Part shown: in pieces, positions 17,134-24,508 of the stretch
Layout of the letters: the number at the start of each line of letters is the position of its first letter
Numbering within the stretch: the stretch's first letter is position 1
Source: Lysinibacillus_B sp050613145
GTDB taxonomy: Bacteria > Bacillota > Bacilli > Bacillales_A > Planococcaceae
DNA length: 64,000 nucleotides
Direction of reading: 5' to 3'
Assembly: GCF_050613145.1 (NCBI RefSeq)
Contig: NZ_CP192507.1
Location: 2,046,001 to 2,110,000 of the forward strand
Translations under genes and position numbers: made by a program
Notes under the pieces: model-generated
Databases searched by the model: none
What the model was told of the DNA's origin: nothing
The model's input: the letters and a program-made list of their open reading frames with translations, nothing else

Positions 17134-18012
17134 ATGAACGATTATTTAGTAAAAGCACTAGCATACAATGGTCAAGTGCGTGCGTATGCAGTCAACACAA
17201 CCGTAACAGTAGGAGAGGCTCAGCGACGTCACATTACGTGGCCAACTGCTTCAGCTGCATTAGGACGATCGATGACTGCAGGTGTGATGCTAGGAGCAAT
17301 GCTTAAAGGTGAAGAAAAGCTAACGATAAAAATCAATGGCGGAGGTCCTATTGGCACAATTCTTGTTGATACAAACGCCAAAGGGGAAGTGAGAGGCTAT
17401 GTATCCAATCCTCAAACTCATTTTGACCTTAATGAACAAGGAAAATTAGATGTGAAAAGAGCAGTAGGAACAAATGGATTAATGACCATTTCAAAAGATA
17501 TAGGACTTCAACATCCTTTTGTAGGGCAAATTCCGTTAGTTTCAGGTGAAATTGGAGAGGACTTTACCTCTTATCTTTTGAATTCTGAACAAACGCCATC
17601 TGCAGTAGGGGTAGGCGTGCTAGTGAACCCGGATAACACAATTCAATCAGCTGGCGGCTTTATTATTCAACTTATGCCAGGTGCAGAAGATGAGGTAATT
17701 AGTGCAATCGAAGAACGTCTGAACGTCATCAAGCCAATCTCTACAATGATTGCAGAAGGAATGACGCCAGAGCAAATACTGGAGCAAGTACTTGGAGAAG
17801 GAAATGTAAGTATTCTAGAAACAATGCCGGTTCAATTCCAGTGTCAATGCTCGGAAGAGAGAGTTTCCAATGCAATCATTAGTTTAGGAAGCGAAGAAAT
17901 CCAAGACATGATTGAAACCGACGGACAAGCTGAAGCGAATTGCCATTTTTGTAATGAAACGTACCATTTCACGAAAGAGAACTTAGAGGAATTAAAGAAC
18001 GCAGCAGTTTAA
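17134..18012 (+). CDS. hslO: Redox-regulated chaperone Hsp33
   Basis: Hsp33 is a cytoplasmic holdase switched on by oxidation of a C-terminal zinc centre. The 292-residue protein starts DYLVKALAYNGQVRAYA and carries TAGVMLGAMLKGEEKLTIKI and the conserved GGGPIG. The four zinc cysteines are in CQC (about 238-240) and CHFC (about 270-273). ATG 17134 follows AAAGGAAG; the open frame upstream runs into the preceding gene. Its placement among flavin enzymes and behind an Rrf2-type regulator suggests an oxidative-stress unit. Confidence 0.96.
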   Translation: MNDYLVKALAYNGQVRAYAVNTTVTVGEAQRRHITWPTASAALGRSMTAGVMLGAMLKGEEKLTIKINGGGPIGTILVDTNAKGEVRGYVSNPQTHFDLNEQGKLDVKRAVGTNGLMTISKDIGLQHPFVGQIPLVSGEIGEDFTSYLLNSEQTPSAVGVGVLVNPDNTIQSAGGFIIQLMPGAEDEVISAIEERLNVIKPISTMIAEGMTPEQILEQVLGEGNVSILETMPVQFQCQCSEERVSNAIISLGSEEIQDMIETDGQAEANCHFCNETYHFTKENLEELKNAAV

Positions 18013-18092
18013 TCGAACGCCATACAAGTAGTTCGAAATCGTATTCAAAATAACTTGAAAAATTTCACACGTAAAAAGGAGCTAATTCATCT

Positions 18093-18731
18093 ATGATTAC
18101 CACACAACAAACAAATGATTTTAAAGAAATTTTAATGGGTCGCCATTCCATTCGAAACTATGACACATCTGTGAAAATTAGTAAGGAAGAAATGACAGAG
18201 ATTTTAACAGAAGCGACGCTTGCACCTTCTTCATTCAATATGCAACCATGGCGTTTTCTTGTTATTGAAAGCGACGAAGGAAAAGTAACACTTGCGCCAC
18301 TTGCACGCTTCAACCAAACGCAAGTCGAAACATCTTCCGCAGTAATTGCTGTACTAGGTGATCTTAACAATTTTGAATATGGTGAAGAAATTTATGGTAA
18401 AACTGTTGAGCTTGGATATATGCCTTTAGAGGTAAAAGAAATGCTAATGAGTAACATTGCCGCTCATTATTCAACATTAGATTCACAAGACATGAAAGAG
18501 ACTGTATTCATTGATGGTGGTCTTGTCGCTATGCAACTAATGCTTGCTGCACGCGCACATGGTTACGATACATGTCCAATAGGTGGCTTTGAAAAGGATA
18601 AAATTGTCGAAGCATTTGGCTTAGATCAAGACCGCTATGTCCCAGTGATGCTTATTTCAATTGGTAAAGCAGCTGAAGATGGCCATAAATCTGTTCGCCT
18701 TCCAATTCACCAAATTGCGCACTGGAAGTAA
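18093..18731 (+). CDS. Nitroreductase family protein (YdgI-like)
   Basis: An FMN-dependent NAD(P)H nitroreductase-fold protein of 212 residues. The FMN-binding start is GRHSIRNYD, followed by EATLAPSSFNMQPWRFLVI and the C-terminal AMQLMLAARAHGYDTCPIGGF, all typical. AAAAGGAG precedes the ATG. It is the last gene before a very strong terminator. Likely substrates are quinones or nitro compounds; this is inferred from the family. Confidence 0.9.
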   Translation: MITTQQTNDFKEILMGRHSIRNYDTSVKISKEEMTEILTEATLAPSSFNMQPWRFLVIESDEGKVTLAPLARFNQTQVETSSAVIAVLGDLNNFEYGEEIYGKTVELGYMPLEVKEMLMSNIAAHYSTLDSQDMKETVFIDGGLVAMQLMLAARAHGYDTCPIGGFEKDKIVEAFGLDQDRYVPVMLISIGKAAEDGHKSVRLPIHQIAHWK

Positions 18732-18745
18732 TTTTAAAAAAAGAA

Positions 18746-18797
18746 AGCAACACTGCGATGCATTGATACGTGCATCGCAGTGTTGCTTGTTGTTTTG
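18746..18797 (+). terminator. Strong terminator after the nitroreductase gene
   Basis: A perfect 17-base stem (AGCAACACTGCGATGCA and its complement) with an eight-base loop is followed by TGTTGTTTT. It is the strongest hairpin in this part of the window. Confidence 0.85.
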
Positions 18798-18943
18798 AGC
18801 TTTATTACTCATGTCGAATTAATACATATTAGTTCAATGCAAGAAATCGTTTACTTAAGTGATTATGATGTAAAATACAGGAATTTTTTTCGTGTTGATG
18901 AATAAATATTATATATAGATTTTCTATACGAGGAGAAGAATCC

Positions 18944-19387
18944 ATGAAAAAGATTTTATTATTGTTTCCTGTATGTCTTATGTTAATTTCTTGCAAGGAT
19001 AAAGAGGAAGTCACTGAGTCGCCTGTCATACCGGTGAGTACTACTGCTTACACACTTATGGAAGAAGATGTGGTTAATAAGTATGGCGACATTACGAATT
19101 TAGAGCGCTTTGAAGCTTTTGTTGGGCATGTAGAAGATAGTACAAGTGATAAAGTACGAATTGTCAGCTACACAACGGAAGGGGATGCCATTTACAAAGA
19201 CCTTATATATAATGATAATATTATTATGTATACTATAGACTCTACGCAAGATCGCTATGGTGAACAAATGGTTGCTGCTACAACATGTCAATCGATTGAA
19301 AAGCTCGAAACGAGTGAACTTAGCGTTTATAAACTAATGGCATGTGAAGAAGAACTAGATGATTTGCTATTAATAATAGAAAAGTAA
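18944..19387 (+). CDS. DUF4362 family lipoprotein
   Basis: A 147-residue predicted lipoprotein. The signal ends LMLISC with Cys17 as the lipidation site. The mature part has the DUF4362 pattern: DVVNKYGDITNLERFEAF, VRIVSYTTEGDAIYKDLIY and a two-Cys C-terminus (TTCQSI, MACEEE) likely to form a disulfide. GAGGAGAAG precedes the ATG. It is a single gene; the function of the family is unknown. Confidence 0.85.
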   Translation: MKKILLLFPVCLMLISCKDKEEVTESPVIPVSTTAYTLMEEDVVNKYGDITNLERFEAFVGHVEDSTSDKVRIVSYTTEGDAIYKDLIYNDNIIMYTIDSTQDRYGEQMVAATTCQSIEKLETSELSVYKLMACEEELDDLLLIIEK

Positions 19388-19400
19388 ATTAGCACTAAAG

Positions 19401-19898
19401 CTATAAATGAATCGAAACAGATGTGCCAATAGGAATTATTCTTGCCAGCTCCTCTACATCATGATTATGCATACGTACGCATCCTCTTGAAACAGCTTGA
19501 CCAATCGAACTCGGATTATTCGTACCATGAATACCGTAATGTTCTTTCGATAAACTCATCCACATCGTACCAAATGGACCACCGGGGTTGGGGGCTTTAT
19601 TAATAATAATAAAGTTACCTACAGGTGTTCTATTTAACATTTTTCCAACAGCGATTGGATACTGTTTTTGCAATACATTATTTTTGAATAATCGAAGTGT
19701 ACGCTTGTTAATCGAAATATCGATATGATAAGGAAGTGTACTTGGGTCAGGGAATCCAGGTATTTCAATTGGTTGACCAATATAAAGAACATCTGGATTG
19801 ATCGTTGGGTTCGCGCTGATAATGGAAGAAAGCGGTATGCGGTAATCTCTAGCAATTTGGCTAAGTGTTTCACCGGGTTTCACAATATGAAGCATCAT
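19401..19898 (-). CDS. L,D-transpeptidase with LysM domain, YkuD-like
   Basis: A peptidoglycan cross-linking enzyme of 165 residues. An N-terminal LysM domain (HIVKPGETLSQIARDY, about 3-50) is followed by a YkuD catalytic domain (about 57-165) with HGTNNPSSIG and the active-site motif SRGCVRMHN, giving His and Cys. Length and order match YkuD of Bacillus subtilis, which is made in sporulating cells. It has no signal peptide, as in YkuD. AGAGGTGAT lies just upstream of two adjacent ATG codons (19898 and 19895); either could be used. Confidence 0.92.
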   Translation of the reverse strand: MMLHIVKPGETLSQIARDYRIPLSSIISANPTINPDVLYIGQPIEIPGFPDPSTLPYHIDISINKRTLRLFKNNVLQKQYPIAVGKMLNRTPVGNFIIINKAPNPGGPFGTMWMSLSKEHYGIHGTNNPSSIGQAVSRGCVRMHNHDVEELARIIPIGTSVSIHL

Positions 19899-20004
19899 TA
19901 ATCACCTCTATAAAATATGTATTCGAGCTTAGGTCTGTTGCAGTCCTAAGCTCTGCCAGTTTTTTGAGTAAGTTTGTTTGAGTGGATGGAAATATGAAGA
20001 GGTT

Positions 20005-20442
20005 TTAGCCGAAGAAACATGTAAAAGTAAGAAGGTTATCGCGATTAATTGTTCGATAAGTCCAGCCAGATCTTGTGCTCCAGCGGAATCCTATAATTTG
20101 ATTTCTCGTTACAGCAATAGGGTAGAACCAAAAACTTCTTCCGTTTCGTAACCAGACATATGTGTTACGGTACAGGCAAATGCGAATGTCCCAACCACCA
20201 CCGTGCATTGCTTGAGCACCGTAAGTGGAAGGCATTGCAGGAGTGAAATTTGGTGGTGGTGCCATTGGTGTTGGACCTCCAGGTTGTGGTGGTCTACCAC
20301 CGCCACCGCCGCCAGGTGATCCTCCAAATGGTGGTGGTCCGCCCGGTGGTCCAACAGGCGGAGGAGCTGGCCATCCTCCTGGCCCTTGTGGGAAAAATCG
20401 TTGGTTTGGCGAGTCGAAATCATCAAAAGGGTTATTGTACAA
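20005..20442 (-). CDS. Gly/Pro-rich protein with aromatic C-terminal domain, possible surface or spore protein
   Basis: A 145-residue protein that I do not recognise. The first half (about 15-75) is almost only Pro, Gly and a few Ala/Phe, so it is disordered. The last 60 residues form a compact aromatic/basic domain (WDIRICLYRNTYVWLRNGRSF ... GFRWSTRSGWTYRTINRDN). This build is common among Bacillales spore-surface proteins, but that role is a guess. The start is TTG at 20442, ten bases after GAAGG. It follows the ykuD-like gene on the same strand. Confidence 0.65.
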   Translation of the reverse strand: MYNNPFDDFDSPNQRFFPQGPGGWPAPPPVGPPGGPPPFGGSPGGGGGGRPPQPGGPTPMAPPPNFTPAMPSTYGAQAMHGGGWDIRICLYRNTYVWLRNGRSFWFYPIAVTRNQIIGFRWSTRSGWTYRTINRDNLLTFTCFFG

Positions 20443-20620
20443 CAGTGCATACCTTCTTTCATTATAATTTCATATTAATCTATGTGAAAATATAAAAGAT
20501 GTGAATATAGGCGCAGACACACACATTGTTTCTAGGCTTAAAATACTGTATGTAAAATGAGAGCGAACTATAAAGTTTTAGTGTAACCTGCATAAAAACT
20601 GAATAAAGGAACTTCATAAG

Positions 20621-20656
20621 AAAACCCTCAAAATGCTGTTGTATTTTGAGGGTTTT
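20621..20656. terminator. Isolated bidirectional terminator-like hairpin
   Basis: The perfect 14-base stem AAAACCCTCAAAAT / ATTTTGAGGGTTTT has an eight-base loop. No recognised gene ends here on either strand. Confidence 0.65.
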
Positions 20657-21131
20657 CATGTATTATCAAGCTTTTATTTAGGCATGTTTTTTAGGTATAG
20701 AATGCATTAAATATATCAAATCTAAGATATTAAGAAAGTTTAATGTTTTCCTTAAAATCAAAAACATTAAAAATTACGCCTCCAAGTAAGAGATAGTCTG
20801 TAACAACAGAATTTTTATAATTAATCGTTTTCAAGTTATTACCTCTAAAATTTAATGTCGTTTATTATTTCTACAAATGAGTTACTTTAAAGTTTCTAAT
20901 TTTTAATTCAAAAGATTTAAAATGTCATTTACCTTTTGGTGAGGGGCTTATCGTTTTAAATCTAACGTTAATAGACCCTTTTTCTCCCATTTTCAAAAGC
21001 GCACTGAGACGAATCGAGATGGGGCAAGGTATATAAAATATAATTTCGATGCGTCTGAGAGCGAATCTTATAAACAAGAACGTACATTCTAAAACATAGG
21101 CGATTTTCGCTATTTTTCTATAAAACTCAAC
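20657..21131. other. AT-rich non-coding stretch between two orphan terminators
   Basis: No open frame with a ribosome-binding site is visible on either strand. One imperfect hairpin occurs around 21008-21059 (GACGAATCGAGAT / ATTTCGATGCGTC). It may be decayed sequence or hold a small RNA that ends at the terminator at 21132. Confidence 0.4.
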
Positions 21132-21168
21132 AAAAAGTTCCCAAATATGAATTTGGGAACTTTTTTTA
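21132..21168 (+). terminator. Strong terminator 28 bases upstream of a recombinase gene
   Basis: The perfect 15-base stem AAAAAGTTCCCAAAT / ATTTGGGAACTTTTT with a four-base loop is followed by TTTTATG. No gene precedes it, so it could be an attenuator for the recombinase gene or end an unannotated RNA. Confidence 0.75.
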
Positions 21169-21196
21169 TGCTAAAATAGCGTATAGAGGTGAGCAT

Positions 21197-22168
21197 ATGG
21201 CACAAGTGAAACTACCAAAAATCATCAAAGACTTTTTAATCTACTTAACAACGATTACCGGAAAATCACAGCGTACTCGAAAAGAGTATGAATACGATCT
21301 CATTTTAACTTTCCGATTTTTAAAAGCGGTGCAAGAAGATATCTCAAATAACGAAATACATACCATTGATATTTCAGACATTACGATTGATTTTATTAAG
21401 GAAATATCACTAGAGGACCTATATTTATTTATGGAGTATTGTGAGGTGCAACGAAATAATTCGCCCGCTGCTCGTGCGCGAAAAGTAGCAACACTTAAAT
21501 CATTCTTCAAATATTTAAAGGGGAAGCGTCGTTTAATCGATGATAATATCGCGGAAGAGCTAGAGTCTCCGAAAATCGGAAAGCGAAAGCCAGTGTATTT
21601 AAATATGGAAGAGGCAAAGACATTTATTACATCGATTGAAGATAGACAATATAGTAAGCGCGACCACTGTATGATGATGTTTTTCCTCAATCTCGGTATT
21701 CGTGTATCAGAGCTTTGTTCCATTAATATCAATTCGATTCAAGGACGTCAGTTAACAGTCATTGGGAAAGGGAATAAAGAGCGGACGGTTTACTTAAACG
21801 ATACTTGTATGACTGCGCTTGAACATTATTTACCTGAGCGAAAAGTGTTTAAAGGAGAAGGGGACGAACCGTTATTTGTGTCACAAAAAGGGACGCGTTT
21901 TACGCGACAAACCGTTGCTAAAATCGTGAAGCAAATTAATAATCAGACGTTACAAAAAGAGAAATTGACGCCCCATAAACTACGTCATACATCAGCGACG
22001 ATGATGTATAAGGCAGGTGCTGATATTCGAAGTTTGCAGCATATTTTAGGACACTCAAGTGTTGCCACAACACAAATCTATACACATATTGAGGATGAAC
22101 AAATCCAAGATGTCATGCAGAAAAATCCTTTTAATAATATTATTATGTCTACTAATGAGTCTATCTAG
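21197..22168 (+). CDS. Tyrosine recombinase/integrase, XerC/XerD-like, active site intact
   Basis: A site-specific tyrosine recombinase of 323 residues. It has an N-terminal core-binding domain (about 8-110) and a catalytic domain with the full set of residues: Arg169 (LGIRVSEL), Lys in GKGNKER (about 191-194), His260 and Arg263 (PHKLRH), His286 (LGHSS) and Tyr295 (TQIYTH). AGAGGTG precedes the ATG. It is longer at the N-terminus than a housekeeping XerC and could be an accessory Xer/XerS-like enzyme. No phage or integrative-element genes and no clear att repeats surround it. Confidence 0.9.
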   Translation: MAQVKLPKIIKDFLIYLTTITGKSQRTRKEYEYDLILTFRFLKAVQEDISNNEIHTIDISDITIDFIKEISLEDLYLFMEYCEVQRNNSPAARARKVATLKSFFKYLKGKRRLIDDNIAEELESPKIGKRKPVYLNMEEAKTFITSIEDRQYSKRDHCMMMFFLNLGIRVSELCSININSIQGRQLTVIGKGNKERTVYLNDTCMTALEHYLPERKVFKGEGDEPLFVSQKGTRFTRQTVAKIVKQINNQTLQKEKLTPHKLRHTSATMMYKAGADIRSLQHILGHSSVATTQIYTHIEDEQIQDVMQKNPFNNIIMSTNESI

Positions 22169-22209
22169 TTGGTAGGCTTATTTTTTATATAACTTTTCTG
22201 AAAATTTTG

Positions 22210-22238
22210 TTGACACTATGATTTTTCTGTACTATATT
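22210..22238 (+). promoter_or_regulatory. Sigma-A promoter of the tandem small genes
   Basis: TTGACA (22210-22215) and TATATT (22233-22238) are separated by 17 bases, close to the ideal vegetative promoter. It lies 55 bases upstream of the first small gene. Confidence 0.8.
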
Positions 22239-22292
22239 AAATACATAAAACAAAAACTGTTATAGTACAACTTAAGTGGGAGGATGATTTAT

Positions 22293-22451
22293 ATGACAAT
22301 GTATCAAGAAGGCTATCAAATCTACCGTGAAAAATGTGAGCAATTCGGATTAGAGCCAGTCAATTTCCGCTATTATGTAATTCAACTATCGCAAGAACAA
22401 CTAGATGCTTACAATGAACAAGCTCGTGTAAAGAAAGGAATGCAACCATAA
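22293..22451 (+). CDS. Small protein, tandem paralogue 1 (52 aa)
   Basis: A 52-residue soluble protein with AGTGGGAGG upstream of its ATG and a near-ideal promoter. It shares the pattern Y..(A/G)Y.(I/Y)YR..CE..GLEP.NF.Y(Y/F) ... LSQEQL..Y with the gene immediately after it, showing a tandem duplication. It has one Cys and a C-terminal helix. I do not know the family. Its stop overlaps the next start (TAATG), so the pair is translated together. Confidence 0.75.
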   Translation: MTMYQEGYQIYREKCEQFGLEPVNFRYYVIQLSQEQLDAYNEQARVKKGMQP

Positions 22452-22615
22452 TGAATGATTATAGACAAGCTTATGAATATTACCGTCAAGCATGTGAGAC
22501 GCATGGTTTAGAGCCAATTAACTTTCACTATTTTATTTTAAACTTATCACAAGAGCAGCTTGAGACGTATCTTGCTTGTGCTGAGAAAAGAGGTCGACAT
22601 GAAGTCGCCAGCTAA
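22451..22615 (+). CDS. Small protein, tandem paralogue 2 (54 aa)
   Basis: A 54-residue paralogue of the preceding gene, with the same Tyr-rich N-terminus, CETHGLEPINF core and LSQEQLETY motif but a different, basic C-terminus. Its ATG overlaps the upstream stop codon by one base. A terminator follows directly. The preserved motifs despite divergence suggest both copies are under selection. Confidence 0.75.
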   Translation: MNDYRQAYEYYRQACETHGLEPINFHYFILNLSQEQLETYLACAEKRGRHEVAS

Positions 22616-22627
22616 TGACGTCACATA

Positions 22628-22666
22628 ACAACCTTTCCTTAGATGAAATAGGGGAAGGTTGTTTTT
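22628..22666 (+). terminator. Terminator of the tandem small genes
   Basis: The stem ACAACCTTTCC / GGGGAAGGTTGT is followed by TTTTGTTTG. Confidence 0.8.
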
Positions 22667-22786
22667 GTTTGTATTTTAAGAAAAAATTAAGTTGAAAAGA
22701 CTACTATAAATAAGATGCGCCATTATACAAGCAAAACGTTTTTCGAATTGCGTTACTTTTAGATTAAACAAGGAGGAGAGTTGATT

Positions 22787-24319
22787 ATGGAATTAGGAAA
22801 GTTTATTGATAAAAGCAAGTTGATGTTTTACTTATCAACATTTGTAGTTTTATTATCTTTACTTGTTCATTTATTACATCGTCTGTTTGGATTTTTAGAT
22901 GGTTATTTATCCTTACAATCGATTGGAACTGTTACAGGTGGACTCGAAGTATTGCTGAATATGTTTCTTGCTCTTCCTGTATTATTATTAATCCCAAGCT
23001 ATGTGCTCTATCGCAAAGATAGAAATCATCAAGCAATCCCAATATTACTTACATTCACCTTAACATTTTCCAGCATTTCAATTATCGCAGGGGGAGATGG
23101 GTTAGTAGAGTATCATTTTTCGATTTTTATGGTGTTAGCGATCATTGCATCATTCCAACAAATTTTACTTATTGTTATTAGTACAATTGTGTTTGCCATT
23201 CATCATTTGGCTGGTTATTTTTTATTTCCGCAGCTATTATGTGGTACAGATGATTATAGCTTTACGTTGTTAATGATTCATGCAATTTTTCTAATTACGA
23301 CTTCAGCCGCAACGATTGTCATTATTTATTCAACACAAATTCGTGAAGCACACTTAGCAAAAGAAACGGCACAAGCAGAAGCGCAAGTGAAACAACTGCT
23401 TCAAGAAATGGCGAAGGAAGGTGATCAGCTTCAAAATATTTCACAAATGTTAATAGATGGGTCAACACTAGCTGGCAATGCTAGTTTAAATATATCTGAA
23501 GTATTAAAAGAATTAACATTTACTAAAGATCAAGAAGCAATCGCAATGAAAGAAGCGATTATTCAAAATGAGGCTAACTTGCAGCAATTTACTAATATCC
23601 ATAGGCAGACAGAAGAAGCTGTACAGAAGGCGAGAGATAGCTTACATAAAGCATCGTTAGGTAAAAATACGATTTATGACGTGACAAATCAAATTTATGT
23701 TATTACGAATACAATTAGTTCGATTCATGAATTAGTAGATACACTCGCTAACCAATCAACTAAAATTACAAAACTGTTAACAGTGATTCATAATATCACA
23801 GAACAAACACAGTTATTAGCGTTAAATGCATCTATTGAAGCAGCACGTGCTGGAGAACATGGAAAGGGCTTTGCGGTTGTAGCTTCAGAAATTCGTAATT
23901 TAGCAACAGGTACGCAACATTCAGCCAAAGAAATCGATGAAGTAATGGAAATGATTCAGCAGCAAATTAACGATGTTGCTTTAAAAATGCAAGAAGGGAT
24001 GTCTGAAATTTATAAAGGAAATGAATCCATTCAAATAACCGGAGAGGCATTCGATTCTATCTTATCCACAATTTCTAATGTTGAAGAAACGGTGCAATTC
24101 ATTGCGGATTCTGTTCATTCTTTATTGAAACGTACAGAACATTCTTCACAATTATTCAACCATATTGCCGATTCAAATCGAGTGACAGCTAACAATATTA
24201 ACATGATCTCATCATCGTCAGTTGAACAATATAAAACCGTACAATCTTTAGATCATGCCATATCTTCTTTAAATAAAATAACAAGTGAAATATACGTGTT
24301 AATTAAAAAATTAACATAA
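22787..24319 (+). CDS. Methyl-accepting chemotaxis protein, multi-helix membrane sensor
   Basis: A chemoreceptor of 510 residues. Residues 1-190 form about six membrane helices without a large external domain, so it probably senses within or at the membrane rather than by a Cache domain. No HAMP domain is seen. The cytoplasmic signalling part (about 200-510) contains the conserved hairpin tip EQTQLLALNASIEAARAGE and GKGFAVVASEIRNLA, which contacts CheA/CheW. ATG 22787 is chosen with AAGGAGGAG upstream. It is monocistronic with its own terminator. Confidence 0.92.
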   Translation: MELGKFIDKSKLMFYLSTFVVLLSLLVHLLHRLFGFLDGYLSLQSIGTVTGGLEVLLNMFLALPVLLLIPSYVLYRKDRNHQAIPILLTFTLTFSSISIIAGGDGLVEYHFSIFMVLAIIASFQQILLIVISTIVFAIHHLAGYFLFPQLLCGTDDYSFTLLMIHAIFLITTSAATIVIIYSTQIREAHLAKETAQAEAQVKQLLQEMAKEGDQLQNISQMLIDGSTLAGNASLNISEVLKELTFTKDQEAIAMKEAIIQNEANLQQFTNIHRQTEEAVQKARDSLHKASLGKNTIYDVTNQIYVITNTISSIHELVDTLANQSTKITKLLTVIHNITEQTQLLALNASIEAARAGEHGKGFAVVASEIRNLATGTQHSAKEIDEVMEMIQQQINDVALKMQEGMSEIYKGNESIQITGEAFDSILSTISNVEETVQFIADSVHSLLKRTEHSSQLFNHIADSNRVTANNINMISSSSVEQYKTVQSLDHAISSLNKITSEIYVLIKKLT

Positions 24320-24324
24320 GGGTA

Positions 24325-24370
24325 AAAAAGTAGTGATTCAGCATATTTGAATGACTACTTTTTATTTTTT
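24325..24370 (+). terminator. Terminator after the chemoreceptor gene
   Basis: The stem AAAAAGTAGT / ACTACTTTTT with an 19-base loop is followed by ATTTTTTT. Confidence 0.7.
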
Positions 24371-24508
24371 TAAAATCTGATAGTACAAAAGGCATTATAA
24401 ACGAGTAGTTCTTAATTAATATTTTATCCGATATTGTATTTATATTTATAGTAGTATTATAATTGAAATAGTATCTTAGAAAACATAATAATGGAAGGGG
24501 AGGAAATT

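Noticed and set aside
20109..20462. Alternative minus-strand frame starting with an ATG before the Gly/Pro-rich gene
   Set aside because: Its product is His-rich noise from frame-shifted Pro/Gly codons and lacks any natural pattern.
20225..20495. Gly/Pro-rich open frames on the plus strand opposite the 145-residue protein
   Set aside because: They arise because GGN and CCN codons are mutual complements. The minus-strand frame has the aromatic C-terminal domain and a start with a ribosome-binding site, so it is the real one.
21197..22168. Integrated mobile element around the intact tyrosine recombinase
   Set aside because: No tRNA target, no flanking att-like repeats and no phage, conjugation or cargo genes are seen nearby.
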